Notes: generated by a model not told the origin, from the letters alone. A stretch of DNA of 64,000 nt from Aureimonas populi (GCF_017815515.1 NZ_CP072611.1:1550001-1614000), one strand, 5' to 3'; shown: positions 16,763-26,153, numbered from the stretch's first letter. Translations and numbers: made by a program.

Positions 16763-17158
16763 ATGACAGACCAGCTTTTCACCGCCGCAAGGGCCGCGAT
16801 GGATCTATGCCACGCGCCTTACTCCAACTTCCCCGTGGGCGTGGCCATCCGCACGAAGGACGGGCGTGTCTTCACGGGCGCCAATATCGAGGTGGTGAGC
16901 TTCCCCGAGGGCTGGTGCGCCGAGACCTCGGCCATCGCCCACATGGTGATGGCCGGCGCGCGGGAGATCGCGGAAGTGGCGGTGGTCGCCTCCAGGATGC
17001 GCGCCTGCACGCCCTGCGGCGGCTGCCGCCAGCGCCTGGCCGAGTTCGGCACGTCCGAAACGCTCGTGCATCTGTGCGATGCGCAGGAGGGCGTGGTGGA
17101 AACGGTGACGCTCGGCGATCTCCTGCCCAAGGCCTTCCCCCGGGAGGCGGTGTCTTGA
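16763..17158 (+). CDS. cdd: Cytidine deaminase
   Basis: This 131-residue enzyme converts cytidine and deoxycytidine to uridine and deoxyuridine. The zinc site is visible as WCAETSAI (Cys and catalytic Glu near residues 53-55) and PCGGCRQ (two Cys near 91-94). The early APYSNFPVGVAI segment is the usual substrate-pocket strand. Length is typical of the homotetrameric class. It lies in the nucleoside operon between the permeases and purine nucleoside phosphorylase; its stop overlaps the TTG start of the next gene. Its uridine product would need another phosphorylase for ribose release, which I did not see in the window. Confidence 0.93.
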   Translation: MTDQLFTAARAAMDLCHAPYSNFPVGVAIRTKDGRVFTGANIEVVSFPEGWCAETSAIAHMVMAGAREIAEVAVVASRMRACTPCGGCRQRLAEFGTSETLVHLCDAQEGVVETVTLGDLLPKAFPREAVS

Positions 17159-17952
17159 AGCCGGCCGCCGACCATGTGGCGGGCCGCATCGGCGCGCTGA
17201 ACCCCCGGATCGCGCTCGTGCTGGGTTCGGGGCTCGGCTCGCTGGTGGGCGAGGTGGAGGGCGCGGTGCGCATCCCCTATGGCGACATCCCCGGTTTCCC
17301 GCAAAGCGCCGTCACCGGCCATGCGGGCGAGATCGTCGCCGGGCGCCTGTCCGGCGTGCCCGTGCTCATCCTCTCGGGCCGCATCCATTATTACGAGGCC
17401 GGAAACGCGGCGGCCATGCGCCCGGCGCTGGAGGCGTTGAAGCTCCTCGGCGTCGAGACGCTGGTGCTCACCAACGCGGCGGGCTCGGTGAACCCCGGCA
17501 TCGCGCCGGGCGAGGTCATGCTCATCGAGGACCACATCAACCTCACCGGCCTCAACCCGCTCATCGGCGAGCGCTCGGAAGCGCGCTTCACCGGCATGAC
17601 CACGGCCTACGACCTCGACCTGCGCGCCGCGATGGTGAACGGGGCGAAGGCGGCGGGTGTGCCGATGCATGAGGGCGTCTACATGTGGTTCTCCGGCCCG
17701 TCCTTCGAGACGCCGGCCGAGATCCGCATGGCGCGCCGGCTGGGCGCGGACGCGGTCGGCATGTCCACCGTGCCCGAGACGATCCTCGCCCGGTTCCTCG
17801 GCCTGCGGGTCGTCGCCGCCTCGGTGGTGACGAATTTCGGGGCCGGGATGACCGGAAACGAGCTCTCCCACGAGGAGACCAAGGAAATCGCGCCCAGGGG
17901 CGGCGAAAAACTCGCCCGTATCCTCAAGGCCGCGCTGCCGGAGTTCATCTGA
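17155..17952 (+). CDS. punA: Purine nucleoside phosphorylase (class II, trimeric type)
   Basis: This 265-residue enzyme splits purine (deoxy)nucleosides with phosphate into base and (deoxy)ribose-1-phosphate. Motifs are GSGLGSL (phosphate loop, about 23-29), SGRIHYYEAGN, VLTNAAGSVN, GPSFETPAEIRM and GMSTVPE. The start is TTG 17155, overlapping the cdd stop; no ATG or GTG lies close upstream in frame. The base-recognition segment reads VTNFGAGMTG, slightly different from the common VTNLAAG form. Its stop overlaps the deoC start. Products feed deoB (on the other strand) and deoC. Confidence 0.92.
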   Translation: MKPAADHVAGRIGALNPRIALVLGSGLGSLVGEVEGAVRIPYGDIPGFPQSAVTGHAGEIVAGRLSGVPVLILSGRIHYYEAGNAAAMRPALEALKLLGVETLVLTNAAGSVNPGIAPGEVMLIEDHINLTGLNPLIGERSEARFTGMTTAYDLDLRAAMVNGAKAAGVPMHEGVYMWFSGPSFETPAEIRMARRLGADAVGMSTVPETILARFLGLRVVAASVVTNFGAGMTGNELSHEETKEIAPRGGEKLARILKAALPEFI

Positions 17953-18719
17953 TGACCGAGAAAGACCCCGTGAGCGAGGCGCGCGAGCTGATCGCCTGCC
18001 TCGACCTGACGAATCTGGATGAGGACTGCTCGCAGGGCGACGTGGACGCGCTGATCGAGCGGGCCGCGACGCCGCACGGAACCGTCGCCGCGATCTGCAT
18101 CTGGCCGCGTTTCGTGGCCTATGCCAGGCCGAAATTGCCGCAAGGCGTGAAGCTCGCCACCGTGGTGAACTTCCCCGCCGGCGGCGAGGACATCCAGTCC
18201 GTGATCGCCGAGACGCGGGCCGCGCTGGCCGACGGCGCGGACGAGATCGACTATGTGATCGCCTACGGCCGCATCGAGAACGACCCCGGCTATGCCGCCG
18301 ACCACGTGAAGAAGGTGAAGGAGGCGGCCGGCGGTGCGACGCTGAAGGCCATTCTCGAAACCGGCGAGCTGCGCGATCCGGGCCTCGTGGAGGTGGCTGC
18401 GGTGGCCGCGCTGCATGGCGGGGCGGATTTCCTCAAGACCTCCACCGGCAAGACGCCCGTCAGCGCCACGCTGCCCGCCGCGCGCATCCTCCTGCGCTCG
18501 ATCCTCCAGGACGAAAGTGGGCGCAGGCTCGGCTTCAAGCCGTCCGGCGGCATCAGGAGCTTCGAGGAGGCGAGGGCCTATCGGGATCTCGCCGAGGAGG
18601 TGATGGGGGAGGGATGGGCAACGCCCTCGACCTTCCGCCTCGGCGCCTCGGGCGTCCTGGCCGACCTTCTGGCCGTGGCCGGTGGCGAACGGCGGCCCGA
18701 GGACAAGAGCGACTATTGA
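17952..18719 (+). CDS. deoC: Deoxyribose-phosphate aldolase
   Basis: This 255-residue class I aldolase cleaves 2-deoxyribose-5-phosphate to acetaldehyde and glyceraldehyde-3-phosphate. The Schiff-base lysine lies in [10 protein letters not shown] (about residues 158-167); [11 protein letters not shown] and [11 protein letters not shown] carry further active-site residues, and [10 protein letters not shown] is the phosphate-binding region. The length fits the E. coli-like group. ATG 17952 overlaps the preceding stop, and deoA begins at the last base of its own stop codon. This is the final carbon-releasing step of the operon. Confidence 0.94.
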   Translation: MTEKDPVSEARELIACLDLTNLDEDCSQGDVDALIERAATPHGTVAAICIWPRFVAYARPKLPQGVKLATVVNFPAGGEDIQSVIAETRAALADGADEIDYVIAYGRIENDPGYAADHVKKVKEAAGGATLKAILETGELRDPGLVEVAAVAALHGGADFLKTSTGKTPVSATLPAARILLRSILQDESGRRLGFKPSGGIRSFEEARAYRDLAEEVMGEGWATPSTFRLGASGVLADLLAVAGGERRPEDKSDY

Positions 18720-20035
18720 TGGCCATGCTTCCGCAGGAATTCATCCGGCAAAAGCGCGACGGCAAGCCGCTCGATCCCGCCGAGATCAAGGCCTTCATCG
18801 CCGGTTTCGAGGGCGAGCGCGTGACCGAGGGCCAGGTCGCCGCCTTCGCCATGGCCGTCTTCTTCAACGGCCTGGAACGGCAGGAAACGGTCGCGCTCAC
18901 CGAGGCGATGCGCGATTCGGGCGACGTGCTGGACTGGTCGGGCATCGACCGGCCGATCGTGGACAAGCATTCCACCGGGGGCGTCGGCGACAATGTCTCG
19001 CTGATGCTCGCGCCCATCGTGGCCGCCTGCGGCGGAGCCGTGCCGATGATCTCCGGTCGCGGCCTTGGCCATACCGGCGGCACGCTGGACAAGATGGAAT
19101 CGATCCCCGGCTATTCGGTGACCCCCGACAACGCCCTGTTCCGCAAGGTGACGGAGGAGATCGGCTGCGCCATCATCGGCCAGACGGGGCGCCTTGCCCC
19201 CGCCGACAAGCGCTTCTACGGCATTCGCGACGTGACGGCGACGGTGGAATCCATCCCCCTCATCACCGCCTCCATCCTGTCCAAGAAGCTCGCCGCCGGC
19301 CTTCAGGGGCTGGTGCTGGACGTGAAGTCGGGCTCGGGCGCCTTCATGGGCACGGAAGGCGAGGCGCGGGCGCTGGCGCAAAGCCTCGTGGCCGTGTCCA
19401 ACGGCGCGGGGCTGAAGACCACCGCCCTTCTCACCGGCATGGACGAGTCGCTCGCCTCGGATGCCGGCAATGCGGTGGAGGTGCGCAATGCCGTGCGCTT
19501 CCTCACCGGCGCGCATCGCGACCCGCGCCTGCGCGAGGTGACGCTGGCGCTCGCCGCCGAGATGCTGGCGCTGGTGGGCCTCGCTTCCGATCCGTCCGAC
19601 GGCCTGCGCAAGGCGGGGGCCGCTCTGGATGACGGGCGTGCGGCCGACATCTTCGGCCGCATGGTCCATGCGCTCGGCGGCCCGGCGGACTTCGTGGAGA
19701 GGATGGACGAGCACCTGCCGAGGGCCGACCTCGTGCGCCCCATCGAGGCGGACGTGGCGGGCACGGTCGCCGGCGTCGATACGCGCGCCCTGGGCCTTGC
19801 CGTCGTGGCGCTCGGCGGCGGCCGCACCCGGCCGCAGGATGCGGTCGACCACGCCGTCGGCCTTGCCGGCCTTGCGGGTCTGGGCGCCACGCTGGAAAAG
19901 GGCGAGCCGTTCTGCACCGTCCATGCGCGCGACGAGGAGGGGTTCCGCCGCGCGGAGGAGTTCGTGCGCCGCGCCTACACCTTCGGGCAGGCACCCGGCC
20001 CGCGCCCGGCCGTGATCGACCGCTTCGAGGGCTGA
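18719..20035 (+). CDS. deoA: Thymidine phosphorylase
   Basis: This 438-residue enzyme phosphorolyses thymidine (and deoxyuridine) to the base and deoxyribose-1-phosphate. Clear motifs are [20 protein letters not shown] near residue 81, [20 protein letters not shown] (the family signature, about 110-129) and [11 protein letters not shown]. Length matches E. coli DeoA (440). The ATG shares a base with the deoC stop. It is the last gene of the forward nucleoside operon; only 3 bp separate it from the convergent protease gene, whose 3' end contains a 12-bp hairpin that could stop this transcript. Confidence 0.94.
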   Translation: MAMLPQEFIRQKRDGKPLDPAEIKAFIAGFEGERVTEGQVAAFAMAVFFNGLERQETVALTEAMRDSGDVLDWSGIDRPIVDKHSTGGVGDNVSLMLAPIVAACGGAVPMISGRGLGHTGGTLDKMESIPGYSVTPDNALFRKVTEEIGCAIIGQTGRLAPADKRFYGIRDVTATVESIPLITASILSKKLAAGLQGLVLDVKSGSGAFMGTEGEARALAQSLVAVSNGAGLKTTALLTGMDESLASDAGNAVEVRNAVRFLTGAHRDPRLREVTLALAAEMLALVGLASDPSDGLRKAGAALDDGRAADIFGRMVHALGGPADFVERMDEHLPRADLVRPIEADVAGTVAGVDTRALGLAVVALGGGRTRPQDAVDHAVGLAGLAGLGATLEKGEPFCTVHARDEEGFRRAEEFVRRAYTFGQAPGPRPAVIDRFEG

Positions 20036-20038
20036 ACC

Positions 20039-20563
20039 CTATTCCACGAGGTGGAGGACGCCATCCTCCACCTCGAAGCGGCGCAGCTTGTTCAGGAAGC
20101 TCATGCCCAGCAGCGTGACGGAGAGCGCCTCGTCGCGGGCGATCATCACCTCCACGTTGCGTGCCGAGACGAGGCCGATCTCCACCCGGTCGAGCCGCCC
20201 CATCGCGACATGGATAGGCCCGTTGGCCGTGTCGGCGCGATGGCGGAAATCGGCGGTCGAGACGGAGAGGCCGAACCTTCGCGCCGCGCTCTCGTTCACC
20301 GCGACGAAGGTTGCGCCCGTATCCACCAGCACGGTCTCGCGGCGCCCGTTCAGCCGCGCCTCGGCGTTGAAATGGCCGCGCCCGTCCGCTTGCAGCCGAA
20401 CGCTGCGGCCGGGCGCCGCTGCCGGGCTCGCCACCTCCACCAGGGCGGGCGCGGCCTCCACGGGGGCCTCCGGCGGCGGTGCCTCGCTCGCGCGCTGGAA
20501 GGCGGCGGGGAAGGCGAGGGCCAGGAGCGAGGCGCCGCCGGCGAGCAGGAGGGACTTGTTCAT
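20039..20563 (-). CDS. Retropepsin-like aspartic protease (TIGR02281/clan AA)
   Basis: This 174-residue protein has an N-terminal signal or anchor helix, an Ala/Pro/Glu-rich linker, then one retropepsin-like domain. The catalytic loop is VLVDTGATFVAV (about residues 79-90) and the second conserved part is VTLLGMSFLNKL near 150. Such single-domain proteases act as homodimers, presumably in the periplasm; their substrates are unknown. It follows upp by 75 bp on the minus strand and may be read through from the deoB-add-upp operon. Its last codons lie within an inverted repeat at 20047-20075. Confidence 0.82.
   Translation of the reverse strand: MNKSLLLAGGASLLALAFPAAFQRASEAPPPEAPVEAAPALVEVASPAAAPGRSVRLQADGRGHFNAEARLNGRRETVLVDTGATFVAVNESAARRFGLSVSTADFRHRADTANGPIHVAMGRLDRVEIGLVSARNVEVMIARDEALSVTLLGMSFLNKLRRFEVEDGVLHLVE
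20047..20075. terminator. 12-bp perfect inverted repeat inside the 3' end of the protease gene
   Basis: CGAGGTGGAGGA and TCCTCCACCTCG flank a 5-base loop. The repeat begins 11 bp after the deoA stop but lies in codons for the last residues of the convergent protease. It may terminate the deoA transcript. The position is seen directly; the function is inferred. Confidence 0.45.
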
Positions 20564-20638
20564 CGTAAGCGCCTTGGCCGAACCGGTTCCGACCGATCCT
20601 GCCGGGCGAGCGCTTAATCCTTTGCCAAGCGGAACGCT

Positions 20639-21268
20639 CTATTTCGTCCCGTACATGCGGTCGCCCGCATCGCCCAGGCCGGGGATGATATAGCCCTTCT
20701 CGTTCAGCTTCTCGTCGATCGAGGCGGTGAAGATCGCAACGTCCGGATGCGCCTCCTGGAAGCGCCGGATGCCCTCGGGCGCGGCCAGCAGGCACAGGAA
20801 GCGGATGTTCCTCGCGCCCCGCTCCTTCAGCTTGTCCATGGCCGCGATGGCCGAATTGGCCGTGGCCAGCATGGGGTCGACGGCGATGACGAGGCGGTTC
20901 TCCAGATCCTCGGGCGCCTTGAAGTAGTATTCGATGGCTTCCAGCGTCTCGTGGTCGCGATAGAGCCCGATATGGGCGACGCGCGCGGCCGGAACGAGGT
21001 CGAGCATGCCTTCCAGAAGCCCGTTGCCGGCACGCAGGATGGAGGCGAAGACCAGCTTCTTGCCCTCCAGGATCGGCGCGTCCATCTCCATGATGGGCGT
21101 CTCGATGCGCATGGTGGTGAGGTCCAGCTCGCGCGTGACCTCGTAGGCGAGCAGCGTCGAGATCTCCCGCAGGAGGCGCCGGAAGCTCGCCGTCGAGGTC
21201 TCCTTGCGCCGCATCAGCGTCAGCTTGTGCTGCACCAGCGGGTGATCGACGACGGTGACACCGTTCAT
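20639..21268 (-). CDS. upp: Uracil phosphoribosyltransferase
   Basis: This 209-residue enzyme makes UMP from uracil and PRPP. Motifs are [20 protein letters not shown] at the N-terminus, [15 protein letters not shown] (about 78-92), the PRPP loop [20 protein letters not shown] near 129-148, and [17 protein letters not shown] at the C-terminus. The PRPP loop has ATANSA where E. coli has ATGGSM. The ATG at 21268 gives the normal length. It is the third gene of the deoB-add-upp reverse operon and recovers the uracil released by pyrimidine phosphorolysis. Confidence 0.95.
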   Translation of the reverse strand: MNGVTVVDHPLVQHKLTLMRRKETSTASFRRLLREISTLLAYEVTRELDLTTMRIETPIMEMDAPILEGKKLVFASILRAGNGLLEGMLDLVPAARVAHIGLYRDHETLEAIEYYFKAPEDLENRLVIAVDPMLATANSAIAAMDKLKERGARNIRFLCLLAAPEGIRRFQEAHPDVAIFTASIDEKLNEKGYIIPGLGDAGDRMYGTK

Positions 21269-21306
21269 GCGCGGGGTTCTCCAGTGCGAAATGGGCAAGC
21301 GCCTGT

Positions 21307-22311
21307 TTAGTCGCTCGTGCCGGGTGCGCCAAGCGAAATGGCGCGCAGCATCAGGCGTTCCAGAAGGCGCCGTCGCGTTTCCTCGTCCACGAAGGCCGCC
21401 TCGATGGCGTTGCGGGTCAGGGCGAGGCGCTCTGGCGCGGTGAAGCCGGCTTTGCGCGCCAGCGCGTATTCGCGCGCCAGATCGGTGCCGAAGAAGGGCG
21501 GGTCGTCGGAGTTCACGGTCAGCCGCACCCCCGCCTCGTGCAGCGCGCGCAAGGGGTGCGCTTCAAGCGAGGGATAGACGCCGAGCGAGAGGTTGGAGCC
21601 GGGGCAGACCTCCAGCGTCACGCCCTCCTGCGCCAGGCGGCGCACGAGCGCTGGGTCCTCGATGGCGCGCACGCCGTGCCCGAGGCGCGAGACCTTCAGG
21701 GCGTCCAGCGTCTCGGCCACGGCGCTCGCGCCCGCGAATTCGCCCGCATGGGCCGTCAGCCCGAGGCCCGCCTCGCGCGCCATGTCGAAGGCCCGCGCGA
21801 AGTCGCGCGGGCGGTGCGCGCGCTCGTCGCCGGCAAGGCCGAAGCCGGTGACGAGCCCATGCCCGGAGCGGGCCGCGAACCGCGCCGCGCCCTCCACCGC
21901 CGCCGGCCCCAGATGCCGGACGCCGACGACGATCAGGCGGCAGGCGATGCCGGTCCTCTCCTGCGCCTCGGCCACGCCGCTCTCGATGCCGCTCAGATAG
22001 GCCTCGGGCGAAAGCCCCGCCTCGCGCGCATGGTCCGGCGAGATGAAGATCTCGCAATAGAGCGCCCCATCGCTCGACAGGCGCGTCAGATAGTCCAGCG
22101 CCAGCCGGCGATAGTCCTCCTCGCTGCGAAAGAGCGCGGCGATGAGGTCGTAGGCGGCGAGGAACCCGCCAAAGCCCTGCCAGCCATAGGTCTGCCCGCG
22201 CACGAGGCCGGAGATGTCGACGCCGTGCCGTGCCGCCATCTCGCGGGCGAGAAGGGGGCTCGCGGTGCCTTCCAGGTGAACGTGGATCTCCGCCCTGGGC
22301 TCGGCGGTCAC
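21307..22311 (-). CDS. add: Adenosine deaminase
   Basis: This 334-residue zinc amidohydrolase converts (deoxy)adenosine to (deoxy)inosine, the substrate of the purine phosphorylase across the way. Metal and active-site motifs are HVHLEGT near residue 11, [13 protein letters not shown] (about 195-207), [13 protein letters not shown] and [13 protein letters not shown] (about 275-287). The start is a GTG whose bases overlap the deoB stop (GTGA), so it is translated after deoB. upp follows after 38 bp. Confidence 0.94.
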   Translation of the reverse strand: MTAEPRAEIHVHLEGTASPLLAREMAARHGVDISGLVRGQTYGWQGFGGFLAAYDLIAALFRSEEDYRRLALDYLTRLSSDGALYCEIFISPDHAREAGLSPEAYLSGIESGVAEAQERTGIACRLIVVGVRHLGPAAVEGAARFAARSGHGLVTGFGLAGDERAHRPRDFARAFDMAREAGLGLTAHAGEFAGASAVAETLDALKVSRLGHGVRAIEDPALVRRLAQEGVTLEVCPGSNLSLGVYPSLEAHPLRALHEAGVRLTVNSDDPPFFGTDLAREYALARKAGFTAPERLALTRNAIEAAFVDEETRRRLLERLMLRAISLGAPGTSD

Positions 22312-23498
22312 AGGAAGCTTGTGCCGTGCGGGCCGGGGGGAAGGCCGAGATGGGCGGCCGCGCTCTCACCGATATCGGCGAAGGTCGCGCGCTCGCCGAG
22401 CCCGCGCGGCGCGATGCCGGGGCCGAACGCCAGCACCGGCACGCGCTCGCGCGTGTGCTCCGTGCCGCGATAGGTCGGGTCGCAGCCATGGTCGGCGGTG
22501 ATGACGGCAAGGTCTCCGGGCTTCAGCGCGTCATGCAGCTCGGGCAGGCGCGCGTCGAAGGCCTCCAGCGCCTGCGCATAGCCCGCCACATCGCGGCGAT
22601 GGCCGAACTCGGTGTCGAAATCGACGAAATTGGCGAAGATCAGGTCGCCGTCGCGCGCATCCGCGAGCGCGCCCAGAAGCGCGTCGAACAGCGCCATGTT
22701 GCCGGCCCCCTTGCGCACTTCGCTGATGCCGCGATGGGCGAAGATGTCGCCGATCTTGCCGATGGCGATGACCCGCCCGCCCGATTCCACCACGCGGTCG
22801 AGGATCGTCGGCTCCGGGGGCGGCACGGCGTAGTCGCGCCGGTTGGCCGTGCGCTTGAAGGTCCGGCTCGTCTCGCCGAGGAAGGGCCGGGCGATGACGC
22901 GGCCGATATTGAGCGCATCCACGTGGCGGCGCGCGATCTCGCACAGCCCGTAGAGGCGCTCCAGTCCGAAATGGCCCTCATGCGCGGCGATCTGCAACAC
23001 GCTGTCGGCGGAGGTGTAGAAGATCGGCTTGCCGCTGGCGACATGCTCCTCCCCATGCGTCTCGATCACCTCCGTGCCCGCCGCGTGGCGGTTGCCCAGA
23101 ATGCCCGGCAGCCCGGCCTCCTCCACGATGGCGGCGATCAGCCCGGGCGGGAAGGCGGGCTGCGTGTCCGGGAAATAGCCCCAGTCGAAGCGCACCGGCA
23201 CGCCGGCGATCTCCCAATGGCCCGAGGGCGTGTCCTTGCCCCGGGAGGTCTCGACGGCCGCGCCCCACAGGCCGGCCGGCTCGCCTTCCGGGAAGCCGGC
23301 GGCGCGCGCAAGCCCCAGCGCGTTAAGGTTCGGTAGGCGCAAGGGGCCTGTCCGCAGGCCCTCGCGGTCCGCGCGGCCCTCCTGCGCGGCCCGGCGGATG
23401 TGGCCGTAGGTGTCGGCGCCCTCGTCGCCATAGGCCGCCGCGTCCGGCGCGCGGCCGATGCCGAAGGAATCCAGGACGATCAGGATCGCGCGGGCCAT
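22308..23498 (-). CDS. deoB: Phosphopentomutase
   Basis: This 396-residue alkaline-phosphatase-fold enzyme interconverts (deoxy)ribose-1- and 5-phosphates, linking the phosphorylases to DeoC. Motifs are [11 protein letters not shown] (metal site, about 5-15), [11 protein letters not shown] with the phosphorylated region near residue 94, [20 protein letters not shown] and [20 protein letters not shown]. Start ATG 23498 gives the expected N-terminus. It is the promoter-proximal gene of the deoB-add-upp operon, with a GTGA overlap to add. Confidence 0.94.
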   Translation of the reverse strand: MARAILIVLDSFGIGRAPDAAAYGDEGADTYGHIRRAAQEGRADREGLRTGPLRLPNLNALGLARAAGFPEGEPAGLWGAAVETSRGKDTPSGHWEIAGVPVRFDWGYFPDTQPAFPPGLIAAIVEEAGLPGILGNRHAAGTEVIETHGEEHVASGKPIFYTSADSVLQIAAHEGHFGLERLYGLCEIARRHVDALNIGRVIARPFLGETSRTFKRTANRRDYAVPPPEPTILDRVVESGGRVIAIGKIGDIFAHRGISEVRKGAGNMALFDALLGALADARDGDLIFANFVDFDTEFGHRRDVAGYAQALEAFDARLPELHDALKPGDLAVITADHGCDPTYRGTEHTRERVPVLAFGPGIAPRGLGERATFADIGESAAAHLGLPPGPHGTSFL

Positions 23499-23555
23499 GT
23501 CTTCGTCTCCCGTTTCAAGGGCGCGGTTGTGCCACGCGCGATGCGCGAAGGGCAA

Positions 23556-24101
23556 TCACCCCACGGGGCAGTCGGTGCACCGCACCTGCGCGACCGTGCG
23601 CGGCTGGTGGTAGGCCACCCGCTTCATCTCGATGGGGTCGATGATGCCGAAGCTCATCACCGGTTCGTAGCGGAAGCTCGTCTCGGTCACGATCACATGG
23701 CGCTCGCGCTGGTTGGCGATGCCGGCGGGCAGGGGAAACAGGCGGTTCCTGGGATAGGTCGAGGCATCGCTCGACCAGTCCACCCGGCTCACGCCCTGCG
23801 CGTCGATGAAGACCTGCGTCACGCGGATCGTCGCCTTCCCGGCGTCGAACGGCTCCATGGAGGCCTTGGAGAGCGCCATGATGAAGTTCAGCTCGGAGAC
23901 GGTCAGCCCTTCGTCGCCGGCCTGCGTGACGAGGTCGCTGATCGTGGCGGAGGTATTGTCGATCTTGCGGTTCGCCGTCACCGCCAGGGAGAGTTCCGAG
24001 GCGCCCACATAGAGGAACACGAGGAACGGGAGGACCATCGCGAATTCCACGGCCGCCGCGCCGCCGCTCGCATGGGAAAACCGCCTCAGCGCGCCCGCCA
24101 T
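23556..24101 (-). CDS. TadE/TadG-like pilus pseudopilin (second gene)
   Basis: This 181-residue protein has the pseudopilin N-terminus GGAAAVEFAMVLPFLVFLYV (about residues 12-31), where a prepilin peptidase could cut before the hydrophobic helix. The remainder is an extracytoplasmic domain with Arg/Tyr-rich strands and ends in CTDCPVG, a possible disulfide pair. ATG 24101 overlaps the stop of the preceding pseudopilin gene. These minor pilins are needed for Flp pilus assembly in Tad systems. It probably corresponds to TadF or TadE; the exact letter cannot be assigned from sequence alone. Confidence 0.8.
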   Translation of the reverse strand: MAGALRRFSHASGGAAAVEFAMVLPFLVFLYVGASELSLAVTANRKIDNTSATISDLVTQAGDEGLTVSELNFIMALSKASMEPFDAGKATIRVTQVFIDAQGVSRVDWSSDASTYPRNRLFPLPAGIANQRERHVIVTETSFRYEPVMSFGIIDPIEMKRVAYHQPRTVAQVRCTDCPVG

Positions 24102-24631
24102 CAGAAGGCCTCCGTGCGGAAGGCGGTCATGCCGGTCAGGAGCTGCGTGTCCTGGATCTGGCGCATGACGTTGGTCACGATGGGCCATTCGTAATAGACG
24201 CGCAGCGCCACGATCTCGCTGGCCCCTCCGATCTCGTAGCGCAGCGCGTCGTCGTCGATCCGCCCGTCGCGCCTCGGCGGGCCGGGCTCGATGGCCCCGT
24301 AGGAGGTATAGGTCGCCAGGTCGATCTTGAGCTTGTCGCAGTCGAGCAGGAAGCCGACCGAGCTGCAGAGCGCCTGCCGGAACTCCTCGCGCGTGGGCTG
24401 GGCGGCGAAGGTCTGGCCGGTGCGGATTTCGCGCCCGATCCGGTCGACGCCCGCGTCCAGCGTCAGCTCGGCGACGAAGAGCAGCGCCACTTCCAGAAGC
24501 GCGAAGATCGTGAGGAAGAAGGGAAAGGCGAGCAGCGCGAACTCCACCGCCGTCGCCCCGCTTCTGTCGCCGGCAAGGCGGCGCGGCAGGCCCGCGCGGC
24601 GCCGGGGGCGCGTCCGTCTCTCGTCTTCCAT
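24101..24631 (-). CDS. TadE-like pilus pseudopilin (first gene)
   Basis: This 176-residue protein starts with an Arg-rich cytoplasmic stretch, then SGATAVEFALLAFPFFLTIF and a hydrophobic helix (about 24-52), the hallmark of TadE-like pseudopilins with Glu at position +5 of the mature helix. A globular domain with two Cys near residues 88-97 follows. It is first of a two-gene operon with the next pseudopilin (TGATG overlap). The operon is separated by about 90 bp from a CpaC-like protein gene on the same strand. Confidence 0.82.
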   Translation of the reverse strand: MEDERRTRPRRRAGLPRRLAGDRSGATAVEFALLAFPFFLTIFALLEVALLFVAELTLDAGVDRIGREIRTGQTFAAQPTREEFRQALCSSVGFLLDCDKLKIDLATYTSYGAIEPGPPRRDGRIDDDALRYEIGGASEIVALRVYYEWPIVTNVMRQIQDTQLLTGMTAFRTEAF

Positions 24632-24718
24632 CTGCCCGCCCGGCCTCTCCGGCGTGATTGCCGGCTGGCAGGATAGGCCCGCCTTTCTTGCGGATCGGTG
24701 AAGCGGCGGGCGCGAAAC

Positions 24719-25168
24719 TTATTGGGAGCGCGCCAGCCCCTCGCGCGTGCCGAACTGCCCGGCGGCGGCGGAGAACGCCTCGTCATTGTCGCCGATGGTC
24801 ACGGTGGGCTCGCAGGAAGGATTACAGGAATAGGTGCTGCGCAAGGCCTGGCGGTAGACGCGCACGGAGGCCGATTCCACGCTGCCCACCGTGACGGTGC
24901 GGTCGATCACCGCGTCGCCCTGGCCGTCGAGCACGACGAGATTGGTGACGCCGTAGGAGCGCCCGGTGAGGATCAGCGTGCGCGCGTCGTGGATGGCCAC
25001 GTCCACGATGGAGGGGTTGCCGACGATGATGGTCTCGGCCTCGCGCTCGATGCGCACCACCTGCGCGCGGTCCAGGGCCACGCGAAGCGAGCCCTCCTCG
25101 GCCAGCGCGGCGGGCACGCCGGCCATGAGCGGCAGGACGCTGGCGAGAAGGGCGGCGCGGAGCGGCAT
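24719..25168 (-). CDS. Pilus-associated protein with CpaC-like N-terminal domain
   Basis: This 149-residue secreted protein has a signal peptide (MPLRAALLASVLPLMAGVPA) followed by a domain like the N-terminus of CpaC secretins: AETIIVGNPSIVDVAIHDAR, then TLILTGRSYGVTNLVVLD. The same strand pattern appears at the start of the true CpaC at 27110. The secretin core is absent; instead there is a short tail with a CNPSC pair. It lies upstream of the TadE-like genes and divergent from the pilin gene. It may bind in the secretin ring or act as a periplasmic accessory protein; this is inference. Confidence 0.72.
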   Translation of the reverse strand: MPLRAALLASVLPLMAGVPAALAEEGSLRVALDRAQVVRIEREAETIIVGNPSIVDVAIHDARTLILTGRSYGVTNLVVLDGQGDAVIDRTVTVGSVESASVRVYRQALRSTYSCNPSCEPTVTIGDNDEAFSAAAGQFGTREGLARSQ

Positions 25169-25264
25169 GGATGGGGCATCCTCGGGACGATGTGTCTGGC
25201 GTGCGGGGATGATCTTAAGGGAAGCAAGATTAAGCGGGCTTTAATCCATAGCAAAGACGATGAT

Positions 25265-25282
25265 TTAACCACGGGGGTGGTT
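25265..25282. promoter_or_regulatory. Divergent pilin promoter region with TTAACC site and inverted repeat
   Basis: The AT-richer region between the CpaC-like gene and the Flp pilin holds TTAACCAC (25265-25272), the form of a CtrA half-site. It overlaps an inverted repeat AACCAC-GGGG-GTGGTT (25267-25282). CtrA control of alphaproteobacterial pilin genes is established in Caulobacter; its action here is inferred. Confidence 0.35.
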
Positions 25283-25417
25283 CGTCGCATTTAAAGCTCT
25301 GTTGAGGATATCCCTTAAGGTCATTCGAACCGGGGCGGGGGCATGGTCCGGGTCAACCGAACGACGAAGCACTGGTCGTCGGGAGTGGAATTACACCAGG
25401 ACCTGTAAGGAGTTCCC

Positions 25418-25603
25418 ATGTCCAAGCTCATCGCACGCTTCCGCAAGAACGAGAACGGCGCCACCGCCATCGAATACGGCCTGATCGCCGGCATCATGGC
25501 CGTCGCCGTCATCGCCGCGTTCACCCTTCTGGGCGACGGCCTCGAGACCGCCTTCACGAATCTGAGCGGCGCGCTCAGCGAGACCCCCTCCACGCTGAAC
25601 TGA
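25418..25603 (+). CDS. flp: Flp family type IVb pilin
   Basis: This 61-residue major pilin has a short positively charged leader (MSKLIARFRKNENG). After it comes the processing site G/ATAIEYGLIAG with Glu at +5 and Tyr at +6, which defines Flp pilins. One hydrophobic helix (about 15-45) and a small Ser/Thr-rich tail follow. The prepilin peptidase gene is next downstream. AAGGAG lies just before the ATG. The separate promoter region fits high expression of the pilin. Confidence 0.95.
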   Translation: MSKLIARFRKNENGATAIEYGLIAGIMAVAVIAAFTLLGDGLETAFTNLSGALSETPSTLN

Positions 25604-25655
25604 TCGGCTTTGCGAGGGCGGCTCGGCCGCCCTCCGGGCACCAGGGAAGACGGCC

Positions 25656-26153
25656 ATGCTCGAAGCGCTGATCACACTCTTCTTCGTGCCGGCCATGATC
25701 CTCGCCATGGTCTCCGACATCCGTTCGATGACCATCCCGAACCGGCTCTGCCTGTTCCTCGTCGCGGCCTTCGCCGTGTCGGCCCTGGCGGCCGGCATGG
25801 CGCCGGCCGCGATCGGCATTCACGCCCTCACCGGGCTCCTCGTGCTGGCCCTGACCTTCTGCCTCTTCGCGCTGAACTGGATGGGCGGTGGGGATGCCAA
25901 GCTGATCGCGGCCACCGCCCTGTGGTTCGGGCCGGGCGCCGGCCTTGCCGACTATGTCCTTCTTAGCGCCCTTTTCGGCGGCGCCCTCACGCTCTGCCTT
26001 CTCGGCGCCCGCGCTCTCGCGCGCCCGGCCACGGGAATTGTGTTCCTCGACCGGCTTCTTCATCCGCGAACGGGCGTTCCCTACGGCGTCGCCCTCGGCG
26101 CGGCGGGGATCATTGTCTTCCTGCAAGGGCCCTTTGCCGCGACCCTGCCCTGA
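25656..26153 (+). CDS. cpaA: Prepilin peptidase CpaA/TadV
   Basis: This 165-residue inner-membrane aspartic protease processes the Flp pilin and TadE-like proteins. The two catalytic Asp lie in VSDIRSMTIPNRL (about residues 19-31) and in NWMGGGDAKLIAA, whose GGGD box is near residue 77, within about five membrane helices. The short form without an N-methylation domain is usual for Tad systems. It follows the pilin by 52 bp and precedes cpaB by 135 bp. Confidence 0.92.
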   Translation: MLEALITLFFVPAMILAMVSDIRSMTIPNRLCLFLVAAFAVSALAAGMAPAAIGIHALTGLLVLALTFCLFALNWMGGGDAKLIAATALWFGPGAGLADYVLLSALFGGALTLCLLGARALARPATGIVFLDRLLHPRTGVPYGVALGAAGIIVFLQGPFAATLP

